Below, in pieces: positions 38,138 through 49,819 of a stretch of DNA of 64,000 nt. Source of the stretch: Dendrobium chrysotoxum (Eukaryota; Streptophyta; Magnoliopsida; Asparagales; Orchidaceae). Location of the stretch: the NCBI GenBank assembly GCA_019925795.1, contig CM034305.1:93408433-93472432 (forward strand), written 5' to 3'. The notes below the pieces were generated by a model. That model saw only the letters and a program-made list of their open reading frames with translations. It made no database searches and was not told where the DNA came from. Position numbers and translations under genes: made by a program. How positions within the stretch are numbered: the stretch's first letter is position 1; every line of letters starts with the position of its first letter.

Positions 38138-39213
38138 AAACTCTCGATTAAAATAGCGATACGAATTTTATTTAAGATTTCAAAGATTGATATCAACGAA
38201 GGTTAAGGACTTGAATTTTCAAGTGGGATTGGTTCAAGGTTGAGCAGTTCTTTCTGGAGTCAAAGGAAGAAGAGTAGGAGGTGTTTTGAGATTCTGAATT
38301 GCTTCAGAGACACCCCAATCTATTCTAAGTATTGGGCTTGAATTAGATTGAAAGATATTTAATGTTTAAGTGGTCAATTTTATTAGAAAGTGGGAATTAG
38401 ATTCCCGGAAGATTGAGGTCTTAAAATTGAGCATCTGCCTCAGAACCTAAGTCTAAAATGGGTACTGAGAATCAGTGACCCAGAACCTAGCTAATGTAAT
38501 GCAATCCTGGACTTACCCCAGCCTGGATTGGGGAGCCAGCTAAACCACCTAAACGCTTTAAAACCATGAGTCAAAGTCTTTTGAATGTAGAGTGGTTAGG
38601 GGACGTTGTTTAAGATTAGTTTAAGGAGAGCAGGGCTGACATCTAAAGCAGATTCCTATTTAGCCCCTTAACATATGTTGGGTTAAATGCTTAAGTTAAA
38701 AATGCAATTAAGATTTAGACTCAAATTTAATTTGTTACTAATGCGATGCATGCTAGTTGACTCGATGACATGCTTAAATCAAAATGAAGTAGTTTTAAAA
38801 TCAGGCATAAAAATAGATTTTATCCTAGAGATTGCACAACATCCCCTTGGGCAGAACTGCACCCTAATAGGTCAGGTGGTCTGCCAAAACCCGCAGGCGG
38901 GGAGGTGCCTAACAAGGTAGAGAAAAGTTTAATATGATGCATGAAAAACTCCCGGCGAGTCCGGGCTTACTTCTTAAGAGCGTTAGAGTTTCTATCTGAG
39001 CTTAAATTTTTTAATTTTATTTAAATAGAAATAGTTAATGACCGTACCCTCACGAGCCTCCGATCGGGTTCCAGGCTAAATCAAAATCGACATATAAGAG
39101 TGTCAAATAAACTATTAAAAGTATGCTGGTCCTTAATCACAATCAACACATCAATCAAATTAATTAAATAATTAAATTAATTAAATAAATGCTCAAACTG
39201 AAAGTCCATGTGG

Positions 39214-39300
39214 CAAGTGCCACTTAATAATACAACCCAGGGTCTGCAGAAAAATAAAGTGGCCGGGTACCACTGACTACAACCCGGATTCTACTCCTAA
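39214..39300 (+). other. Repeated stem-loop unit GTGGCA-AG-TGCCAC
   Basis: GTGGCAAGTGCCAC is a perfect 6-bp hairpin, followed by CAACCCAGGG. About 50 bp later AGTGG-CCGGGTA-CCACT is followed by CAACCCGG. The 61-kb repeat shows the same plan, with TGCCA-TT-TGGCA twice near 60995 and 61050. Confidence 0.6.
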
Positions 39301-42099
39301 GACTCAAGTGATTTTGAGATTTGAGATTCTTCTCGTTCTTCACTTCTTCGCCTTCTTGGAACTCCTTGGATCGTCGGGTCTGGATATCCAAATGAAAAGA
39401 AACTCCCCCTGAATATGGGTGTTATCTTTTCTCTTTGGATATTTAAACTTCATCCTAATTTGGATCTCCAAATGGATAGGAACTCTCCCCTAAGGGATGT
39501 TCCTTCCTCTTTGGATTCCAAATTGGATGTTTAAACATCTCAATCTCAAAGTACTTTAAATTTACAACTCAATTTACATTCAAATTACATCAATTAAAAA
39601 ATTAAAAATCTAGACTCAACAACCTGCAGGGTTATCCTAATAATCAGCAGTTTATATTTGACATCCCAAGCAGTTATATATTTGAAATTAAAATACTCAA
39701 TCACAACCACACTTAGCCATGCTCTTTTTAATTTAAAGGGGGACTTAGGTAATTTTCTGGAGCACCTGTGTAATTTAATAATTATAATTTTGCCCCCTTT
39801 ATTTAATGCTCTGTATGAGCATGGCCACCTGCATAAGATTAAATTAGTACAAATCGTCCCTAGCCTAGGGGTAGATCTAATCGTACAATCAATCACATCA
39901 CAGAGTACAGTAAATAAGTAAACAAACACATCAATTCTACTACTAGCAAACAGCATGCAGTAAAAGCTCGAAAACCCGGCACACAGCAGAAAAGTAAACA
40001 CCGGCCTAGCCTAATACTAGAGTTGGTTGTCCTAGCAAACCATCTAAAGTGTGTGAGGTAGACTGTGTGGCTTTGATATGTCCTAAATAGGCACTTGATT
40101 GAAGTTGTTTGATATTCTGGTTGGTTGAAGGCTTAAGGGAGTTTTAATTTGAGTTTAAATCTTAATGACTTAAAATTGATTTTAAATTTGATTCAATTAT
40201 TTGTTGGACACCACCTTTGTTGCACACCGAGGCCGTGAAGTTTATTTCACCTTCCTTGGGGCTAATTTAATAGCCTCGTAGGCCTGGGTTACCTAGTGGT
40301 ATCCGATATAATTAAGTGATTTGAGTTTGATTAAGGTTTAAAGGTTGATTAATTTTAATTAGAATTAGTTGGTTGCTGGTTTTAAGTTCAAATTAATATT
40401 TTCTGGAATTTTGAATGATATGTTGAATTTTGGAATTTTCTGTATTATTTTAATCATTTAATTAAGGGGTTAAACATTAACTTTTTGATTTAAAATATTT
40501 TCTGGAAATTTAATATTTTATTAAAATACTAGACCTTAATACGATCAGTTAGACAGTAAATACACTGAAATTGGATTTTTCTAGATTTTATTATGAAGGT
40601 TTGAAGTTTTAACTTGAATTTGAACTAGGTTTGACCAAAAGTTGACTTTTTTAAATTTGTTTGATTTCTGGAAACTTAACATTTTTGATAAATATTAGAC
40701 CTTAAGATGAGTTGTATGCCTTTGAGTTTGCTCAATTTGGAGTTCATTTGAATTAGTTATGAATTTTTGAAGTTTTGGGTGTTTAATGAATTATTTAAAT
40801 TGTTTAATTAAAGCCATTTTTATGATTTGAATCCAAATGACCTCCAAACTCCTTGAAATCAACTCCAAAGGTCAGGAATGACCTAAGGAGTGATTTCCAA
40901 GTGTTTGGAAATTTTCTGGATTTTTTAATTATTTTTAATTAATTAAATTAATTAAAAATTGAATTTCAATTAAACTTAAATTAAACTTAATTTTAATTTC
41001 AGATCTGGTTGATTTTAATTTTCATGTGTTAGGGATTCAATTTTGGTCAATTAGAGGGGTTAATTGTATTTTTTGGATTTAATCTTGATTTATTATAATT
41101 TTTGGAAGGTTTAAGGGCTTAATTGAGGTTTAAGCTTGATTAGGTTGATTAAGGGGCTTAATGATCTCAAAAATCCGTGAAAATTTTTCTTAAGGCTGAG
41201 AGTGTCTCTATGTTCAAGTGTTCAAAATTTCAAGTCGATTGGAATTGTATCCTAATTATTAGAATTTTCTAAGTTTTCTAATTACAATCCTTAATTGTTG
41301 TCCTTAATGACACTAGGTTAATTGGGTTCAAATCAAAGTCTCTAACCCTCAACATAACATATGCATGATAAATACACATATAAACACAATCAATCCTATG
41401 TCTAAGAGAGCCTTAAACTAAGTGGTGTGTGTATGTCCTTAAGCATGCAAAGATTTATATTAATTAAATATTTTTAATTAGACTAATTAATGATTAGATC
41501 ATAACCATTCATTAGCATTCCCACATGATTTCAATTCAAATATGTTGATCTATGTTTAAAATTTCATAGTAGATCTCTCAATCTAAAATATTTAAGTATT
41601 TATACATATATTTCAAAATAATTTTAAAATACACTTAATCTATACATAGAATTATATATAGATATAGGTTTTAAATTAAGAATACTTAAAATATGATTAG
41701 GGTGATTTTAATATCCAATTGAGAGATCTACTGATCTACTAAGATCATTTGAAAATAAGTTTTTAATTTTCAAAATAATTGGTTTAATATTTAATTGGAT
41801 ACTAATTAAATATTAAAATAATTAAGTAATTAAAAATAATTTAAAATTAATCAAATTTTGATCTCTGAAGCTAATCTCAAATTAAAGTATTTAATTTTCT
41901 GAAAATTTTGATATATTATACTAATTTTTTTGATTTAAAATGAATTTATTATGAATATTTGAAATTTAAACCAATTAAAAGGAAATTTAAATAATTTTAA
42001 ATTAATTAAAGACTAAAAATAATTTTAAAAAAAAGTTAATTTAAACTTAAGAATTTTCTGTAATTTTAAAATTATTTAAATATATATACATACATGTAT

Positions 42100-42860
42100 A
42101 TACTAATTTTCAAAAATATTTAAATAGTTAATTATTAATTAATATTAATTAATAATTAAATATTTAATTAATGGAAATATAAGATATAGCTTAAATTAAT
42201 TTAATTTCAAAATTAAAATAATTTAAAAGAAAATAATTAATTAATTATTTAATATTAATTAATTAAATCATTGAAAATTAATTGATTATTTATTAAAATA
42301 TTTAAAATCATTAAAATAATATTAAATAATTCAATATTGATTAAAATTTTAAAATCACTTAATATTTAACTGAAATTGTAAAATATTTAATATTAATTAA
42401 AATATTAAACAATTTAATTATTAATTAAAATTATGAATCATTTAATATTAATCAAAATTCTAAAGTATTTAATATTAATTAAATAACTTAATATTAATTA
42501 GAATTTTAAAATTAATTTAAGTTAATTAATATTATAAAGTGCTTAATGTTAATTAAAATATTATATAACTCAATTATTAATTAAAATTGTGAATTATTAA
42601 AAATAATTAATATTTAATAATTAATATTTAAATAGAATATTTAATGTTTTAAAAGTTAATTATTAGTTTATAATAATTAATATTGGATATTAATATAGTT
42701 AAAAAAATCATAAAATTAAATTAATAATAATTTTGAATTTAGAATATTTAGTTTTCTGAAAATATATATTAATATATAATATATATTTTATTATTTAATA
42801 TTAAGTTAATATTAAAATAAAATAAAAAAATAATTTTAAAATGAATTTAAAATCATTTTA
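42100..42860. repeat. AT-rich TTAATTAA tract in the insertion
   Basis: This tract is almost all ATTAATT, AATATTAATTAA and TTTAAAAT words, with no ORF. It ends at a sharp transition to GC-rich sequence at about 42868, as the tract at 2946-3450 does. Confidence 0.85.
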
Positions 42861-42867
42861 AAAGAAA

Positions 42868-43160
42868 GGGCGGCGGGAGGACACGTGGCAGACCAAGATT
42901 GGTGGATCCAAAACGCGGCGGTGGCTGTTGGATGCCACATGGCAGCTTGCGGTTGGGCCTTTCAAACCGCGGCAATGATTGCGCGGCGGCACAATCATTG
43001 CCGCATGATTAAAATGCGGCGGGACGCACTCACCTTACTTAACCACGTCGGATCTTGATCATGACCGTCCGATCCTCCGCCGTTCTGAAAGAACGGTTGC
43101 GATTGAGGCGGACCGAAATCAAGCCAGCTATACAGACCGCGCGGTTGTATAGACGCACGA
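42868..43160. promoter_or_regulatory. GC-rich island with three strong hairpins
   Basis: It follows directly on the AT tract. A perfect 13-bp stem (GCGGCAATGATTG with its complement, 42969-43004, 10-base loop) is followed by CCGTTCT-GAA-AGAACGG (43080-43096) and CTATACA...TGTATAG (43128-43152), whose inside is the palindrome ACCGCGCGGT. A CACGTG G-box lies near 42880. A promoter role in the LTR is an inference. Confidence 0.7.
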
Positions 43161-44587
43161 TATGATGAAATCTGGACCGTTCATATTCATGCAGACAGAC
43201 AGTAGAACCCTAGGAAAGGGTTTTTTAGCCCGTTCTCTCAAACCAATTGATTAAATTGAGTGAAATTTTAAACTTAAATTGCATACATGAACAGAATTAA
43301 TGTGGATAGTTTGATTTGACTTAAAACAAGCTTAACAAAGATCTAATTAACTCTAAGCTAAGTGACATAGGGTTAGAGTTTTTAGGGGTTTTTACCGTTG
43401 GATTTACAAAAAAATGGATTGGTTGCACTTGTAGGCTGTCCACGCTCACTTCACCAGTTGAAATCCCAGCTCGAAACGTCCTGGATCGTCTGCTACAAGC
43501 CTTGGACGTGATTAGCCTCGGTTCGCCGGATTCCGCCCGTCAACGAGCTTTGACCGGTGGGATTTTGGTCGGGAAAGTTAAAGGGGTCTCTGGAGAGCTC
43601 AAGGAAGCAGGGGGGTCGGGCTGGAGGAGTTAGGAGAGTGAGAGAATGCTAGGGTTCGAATTATAGCTCAAAATAGGGTATTGCCCTATTCAAACATCTC
43701 TAGATTGAATCAGTGGTCAGGATTGATTGGGAGGGTTGCTAGGATCAAGACATCTGTCCCTAGGGTGGTTGGGAGCAGAAGAATCAAAGGACATAAGGAC
43801 AAATGACATGTAAAGGTCATTTTGTCCTATGTGAGCATGTGGAGATAATTGGAGCCCTATGATTTCGATCCAAAGGCTGAGAGAGGCTCTAGGAAGCTTC
43901 TAGAGTTTGATTATGCAGCTGGATGAGCTTTAAAATGAATGAGGGGTTTAAATAAAGAGTTTTGACTACTCTAACCTAATTGTTTGACCATTTGACTGGT
44001 CAAACAGTCAAGGGAAATGCTGAGGTGGATTAGGGAAGGTCTTAGGAGCTGCTTGAATGAGACTTGAGGACTTGATTAAGATAATTGAATATTTGATTAA
44101 AGATTTTAGGAATTTGACCACAATTGGTTTGTTGACTTGGTCAAAATCCCTAGGATTTAGATTAAATTAAATTTTAATATTTTAAACTCTATAATAGAGT
44201 GAGAACAAGGGATTGATATGCTTTGAATGAGTTGATTCTTTAAAAGTCATTAAATTAATTCAAATAGATCAACTTTGACTAGATTTGAATTAAGTTGATT
44301 AGGTCAACTGTTGACTGGGTCAAAGGTCCAATTGAATCTAAATTATTGAAGGGTATGGCCAGGGAAGTTTGATTAAGTCTTGAGTATACTTGAAGTTTGA
44401 TTTAAATTGCAAAGGCTTAAGGGTTGAACTGGTCAACTTAAGTTGACTTAATCAACCAGGTTGACCTAGAGTCATGGTCTGGGCTGGATTAATCTCAAAT
44501 GATAAATGGAGTCTGGTAGATGTGGTTTGAGGGTTTAAATAGGTTATTTGGGTCAAATCACCTATTTGAACCCATAATGGGCTTAAT

Positions 44588-45002
44588 GGGTCAACTGGGT
44601 TGACTTGATCAACCAAGTTGACCCAGGGTCAGGGTTTAAACTAGAATGGTTTGAAATGATGAATGGGGTAGGTTGACTTGGTCAACCAGGTGGGTCCAGG
44701 GTCTGGAAATGGGTTCAACAGATTTGAAATGATATTTGGAGACCAATGGAGGTGGTCCCAAGGTCTGAGGAGATCATTTGGTCAGAATGACCTGTTTGAG
44801 CTCTTAATGGACCTTTTAGGTCAACCCTGGTTGACTTGGTCAACCAGGTGGGTCCAGGGTCTGGAAATGGGTTCAACAGATTTGAAATGATATTTGGAGA
44901 CCAATGGAGGTGGTCCCAAGGTCTGAGGAGGTCATTTGGTTAGAATGACCTGTTTTGACCCTAAAGGGGCCTTCTAGGTCAACTAGGTTGACTTGGTCAA
45001 CC
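44588..45002 (+). repeat. 158-bp tandem repeat with palindromic TTGAC motifs
   Basis: Copies start at 44671 and 44829, and a partial, diverged third at 44986. Each begins with GGTTGACTTGGTCAACC, a 7-bp inverted repeat around TTG. Upstream, 44588-44624 is a larger palindrome with arms GGGTCAACT and AGTTGACCC. The TTGAC cores match the W-box recognised by plant WRKY factors. The frames 44678-44890 and 44873-45076 are shadows. Confidence 0.8.
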
Positions 45003-45878
45003 AGGTTGACCCAGGGGCTGGTTCTAGGTTCAATGGATTTGGTTTGACATTTGAAATTTGCTGAAAGTGACTGCATTTGATTTGGAGCTCATTTGACCAA
45101 AGTGACTATTCACACCCTATAGGGGTATTTTGGTCATTTTGACCCATGGTCAACTGGGGGTCAAATTGAGTCCAAAAAATACAGTTTAATGCTCAATGGG
45201 TCATAATCAAGGGTCTGGAGGTGATTGGAGGCTTTGGAGAAAGCTCCAGGGTCAAAATCCACTGGGTGGTAGGTCCAGTGGCATAGACTGTAAATATTTG
45301 AAGGTTTTACAGCCTTTGGATTTCAATTCAGTTTCTGGGATTAGAAACCTCAGAATGAGCTCAAAGTTGGAGGGTTGCCTCTAGATACATGTCATATCAG
45401 TGTGGAACTGATAGATCTTGAATCAGAGGTCATTTGATAGGGTTTTGAAATGTTCAAAGATTCACTGGAAAAGGCTTTCAGGACTTAAACCTTTGGCCTT
45501 GGATTTGAGTTTAGAAATCTGGTTTTGAGCTGGATTTTGATCAAGGTTTGAATTAAGGATATGGATTAAAGTCTGGATTGATTGATGCTTGAATTGAATG
45601 AAAGTTTGGATTAATCCTAGATCTAGATTGATCTAAGGTCTATGCTGATCCTAGAATCTAGGTAGATCTAAGAACCTGGAGTCTAAGAGAATCCTAGGGT
45701 CTGGGAAAGTCTTAAGCTGTAGATCTAAGAGAATCCCAAGATCTAGAGTAATCTGGAGGGTAGATTGATCTAGAACCTGAATTGATCCTAGGGTTAGAAT
45801 TAAAACCTAAGGATTGGAATGATCCTAAGGTCTGGATTGGTCCTACTGAGCTCATACAAAAATGAGGTCAACACTACT

Positions 45879-47940
45879 TTCCTAAGGAAAAGGGTGGTGC
45901 TACGCTCCCATTTACAAACTCTCTTTCTAATAGGAATGTGCTAAGACTCTCATACCAAGCTCTGGATACCTATTTCAATCTATATAAGGCCTTTTTCAAT
46001 TTGTAAACATGATTAAGACATTGAGAATTCTCAAAACCTGGGGGTTGCTCTACAAAGACATCCTCTTTTATTACCCCATTTAAAAAGGCACTCTTGACAT
46101 CCATTTGAAATAGCTTAAATCTTTTATAACAGGCAAAGGCTAGTAGTACCCTAATGGCTTCCAATTTAGCTACAGGGGCAAAGGTCTCCTCAAAATCAAT
46201 CCCTTCAATTTGATTGTACCCCTTAGCCACCAATCTTGCCTTATTCCTAACCACCACACCAGAATCATTCATCTTATTCTTAAAGACCCACTTAGTTCCC
46301 ACTACACTTTGATTCTCAGGTCTTTCTACTAACTCCCAAACATCGTTTCTTACAAATTGATTCAATTCCTCTTGCATAGCTAAGATCCAAAACTCATCAG
46401 AAAGGGTTTGATTGATGTTGGTGGGTTCAGTCATTGAGATAAAGGCAAAATAATTTACTTCCTTCCTAAGTACATGCCTAGTTCTAACACCTTCAAAAGG
46501 GTCTCATAAGATCAGTTCTTTAGGATGACTCGAAGCATATCTCCAATCTCTAGGCAAAGTATTTTGAGGCTCTACCCTTTCCTCCATATTTGCATTTTCA
46601 ACTCCTTGGGTAATCTCTCATACCCCTTCTTCTTCCTCAACTCTAGACTCCTTAGGATTAGATTCATCAAACACCACATGAGTTATCTTCTCCACCACCA
46701 AATTTCTTTTATTAAACATCCTAAAGGATTTCCCCACACTAGAATAGCATAAGAACACTCATTCATCAGATTTGGGGTCAAATTTTCCTAAGGATGATTT
46801 TTTATTGTTCAGAATGAAAACCTTACAACCAATGACATGGAGGTGGGACAGATTTGGAGTTCTACCCTTAATGATCTCATAAGGTATCTTATTCAGATTG
46901 GATCTAACATTCACCCTATTCAGCACATAACAGGCAATATTTATCGCTTCAGCCCAAAAGTACTTTAGAAGTGAATACTCAGCAATCATGGCTCTAGCAG
47001 CTTCCACTAAGATCCTGATCTTCCTTTCAGCTACCCCAATCTGCTGAGGGGTTCTAGGAGCTAAAAAGTTGTGGCTAATCCCTTGCTCCTCACAGAATGT
47101 TTCAAATCTCACATTTTTAAACTCTCCACCATGATCACTATGAATAGTCAAGATCTCATAACCTAACTTCCTCTGAATCTAAGTGAAGAAAGATTTAAAT
47201 TCATCAAATGACTCAGATTTATGTGACAAAAATTTAATCCAAGTGAACCTCGAGTAATCATTAACAATCACAAATCTATAGACTTTTCCTCATAAGCTGG
47301 CAGTCCTAATGAGTCCAAATAGATTCATGTGAAGGACTTCTAAAGGTCTAGAGGTGTTGATGTCCTTAATTGAGTGAAAAGAGGAGTGGACTTGCTTCCT
47401 TAATTGACAGGCATCACATAGGTGGTCCTTAGTGAACTTAAGCTTGGGGACATCTTTAACTAAGTCCTTTTGGGTAACTGTCCTAAGGGTTTTCATACTG
47501 GCATGACATAATCTCCTGTGCCACAACCAAGACTCATCAGCAGCAATTTTTAAACAAATTGAAACATCAGTTTTAAAGCACCTTACATCCAGCATGTAGA
47601 CATTATTGATCATTTGTCCCTACAAAATAATTTTATCATTTAAGCTTATAATGCAGCAAGTGAGCAGGAACTTGATGTTATATCCTTTGTCACAAAGTTG
47701 ACTGGTGCTCAGCAAATTGTGTTTCAATCCATCTATAAGTAAAATATTATCAATAATAAAAATTTTTGAATCACCAATTATATATGCTCCTACCACCCTC
47801 TTGGTGGTGTCTCCAAGTGTAACCTTGCCTCTAACCCTGGCCTCCAGTGAAATGAATTGATTTGCATCTCCAGTCATATGTCTTGAGCATCCACTATCCA
47901 GGTACCACATGCTCTCATGAGGTCTTGTGTAAGAGCACAC
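45879..47940 (-). pseudogene. Copia pol: protease, integrase, RT N-terminal part
   Basis: From high to low coordinates: protease WYLDSGCSRHMTGD (near 47900); the GAG-pre-integrase segment SWLWHRRLCHAS (near 47530); integrase core pieces SDHGGEFKN and FLAPRTPQQIGVAERK (47151-46759); then RT (46434-45970) with VGTKWVFKNKMND, RLVAKGYNQIEGIDFEETFA, MDVKSAFLNG and VYKLKKALYRLK. The frame continues past a stop to about 45879, where the 8.25-kb insertion interrupts it. Stops near 47615 and 46440-46755 and frame changes show inactivation. The order protease, integrase, RT defines Ty1/copia. Confidence 0.92.
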
Positions 47941-48059
47941 CTATAAAATCATTAAACGTCAAATTTAGGAACCCAAACAGGTTTGGGTTCCTTCTTATGA
48001 AAAGAAGAATGTAATGCATATGTGATGTGCTATGAAGCATACAATTTGGGCCTCCACAC

Positions 48060-49763
48060 CTAATGTGTACTATGGTGAATAGTGCAGGTGTGAGAGATAT
48101 GTCCAAGCATGCCACAAGAAAAGCATCTAATAACAGGAAAAGGATTAACTAATCTAAGTGGGTGATTGTGCCTCTTCCTAGGTTTGAATGAAACATGCTT
48201 TGATAATTTTAAATTAGATTCTTCAAATGATGGAGGTGCATAAAATTGTGCAAAAGTGGGTGGTATTTTATTTTTCTCAAAAGCATAAATTTTTACACTT
48301 AGAAATTTATTTTCTTTCTTTAGACTTGCAATTTTAAATTTCAATGCACCCTTACTACTCTCTAACTCACATGCCATTATGTATAATTCTTTAAAAGCTC
48401 TTTCTAAACTAACATGCGAGGTTTTCAATAAATCATGCTCAGTAATCAAATTAGAATACTTTTTATTCAATTCATCAAATTCATCAAGTAGTGACATGTG
48501 ATTGCAATCAAGAGTAGAATGATCTTTAATCAAAATTTCATGCTCTTTTTATAAATTTAAAAATTCTAATTTCAGACTAGCATGAGTTTTCTTAAGTTTC
48601 CTATACGATGAATGAATTTTCTCAGAAACATCTAGCAATTGATCATAGGTTAACTCACATACCTCTTCTTGATCAGACTGACTAGGATGACCATCAGCCA
48701 TCCGACATAAGTTAGTAGTATCTTCTTCAGCTTCAGTCTCAGAGGAGTCGGATACAGAATCTACCCAGAATGCCTTCTGAATCCACTTCTTGTCCTTCCT
48801 GAACTTAGATTTCTCCTCACCCTTCTCCTTACTTGGGTGAGCTTTAAGTGTAGGACAATCAACCTTTATATATCCAGACTTCCTGTATTCAAAGCAAACA
48901 GTATCAGACGAACCTTTAAATTTTTTGCTACTCTTACCTTTGTTCCATTTCTAAAAGTTCTTATATTGCTTCTTTAGAAAGCTTTTGAATTACATAGTGA
49001 TTAAGGCAACCTCATCGCTATCAGACCCGAAAGAGTCCGTGTTAGTATCATTGGCCTTTAGCTCCACAGTTTTCTCCCTCTTCTTCTCACCTGCATCAAT
49101 TTGTCGTTAGTTCACTCCTTGCTCGTAAGCAATGAGTGACTCAAGTAAGTTATCAATAGAATAAGTGTTCAAATCTTTGGATTTAGTAATTGCAGTTATC
49201 TTGGCATCAAAAGAAGAAGGCAAACATCTCAGAATTTTGTTCATTTTTTCATAGTTTGTAAGTTCTCTTCCTAAAGCATGTAAAAAAGTGACAATTTGAG
49301 TGAACCTACTATACATTTTAGAAATCGATTCACTAGGTTTCATGCGAAAGAGTTCGTAGTCGTGAAGTAAGATATTCAATCTAGATTGCTTAACCTCAGA
49401 TGTACATTCATAAGTAATACATAATCTATCCCAGATTTTTTTACCAGTCATACATGTGGAAACATGCATGTAATCTTCAGATTTTAAAGCACAGAAAAAA
49501 TAGTTCAAATATTTTACATTCAGTTGTACTAAATCAAGATCATCAAATATCCAATCAGTGAAAGGCAGTTCAGTTTTAATATTATTAACCATTCTAAAAG
49601 GTGTTTCATAGCCATCCTTAACAAATATCCACATGCGATAATCAATTGATTATAAAGAGGTGGACATGCGAGTTTTTTAAAAATTAAAAGGTATGTTATC
49701 AAACAATGTTGGTCATATAATTGAATAACCTTCAACAGTATTACGATTACTAAAGTTAGCCAT
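48060..49763 (-). pseudogene. Copia gag with zinc knuckle
   Basis: The ATG is at 49763 (MANFSNRNTVEGYSII, then an in-frame TGA). The body (49634-49107) has the UBN2-type capsid pattern of plant copia elements (MWIFVKDGYETP, TGKKIWDRLCITYE, LLHDYELFRM). A Lys/Glu-rich coiled-coil-like segment (48533 onward) leads to a zinc knuckle CFSCGMLGHISHTC near 48100. A second Zn-finger-like remnant occurs near 48880. Stops and frameshifts are numerous. Confidence 0.88.
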
Positions 49764-49805
49764 GAATCAAAATTTAAAAGTTTTTAAACTTAATTTTTGA
49801 ATTCC

Positions 49806-49817
49806 ACTCTGATACCA
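49806..49817 (-). other. Primer-binding site of the copia element
   Basis: On the minus strand this reads TGGTATCAGAGT, two bases after the 5' LTR end. It is complementary to initiator tRNA-Met apart from the last base. Confidence 0.88.
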
Positions 49818-49819
49818 TA

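Larger units (their letters stand above)
37618..45878 (+). mobile_element. 8.25-kb TG...CA insertion in copia RT, no coding domain
   Basis: CTACT at 37618-37622 and again at 45874-45878 is a 5-bp target duplication. Removing the insertion and one copy restores the copia RT frame across the AGTAG codons. The element (37623-45873) starts TGTTTGATTG and ends GAGGTCAACA. No gag or pol motif is seen in any frame, and I found no internal copy of either end, so there is no sign of two LTRs. It carries hairpins near 38080-38137, 39214 and 42969-43152, an AT-rich tract and a 158-bp tandem repeat. It is either a giant solo LTR or a large non-autonomous derivative. The orientation given is that of the shared hairpin. 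Confidence 0.88.
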
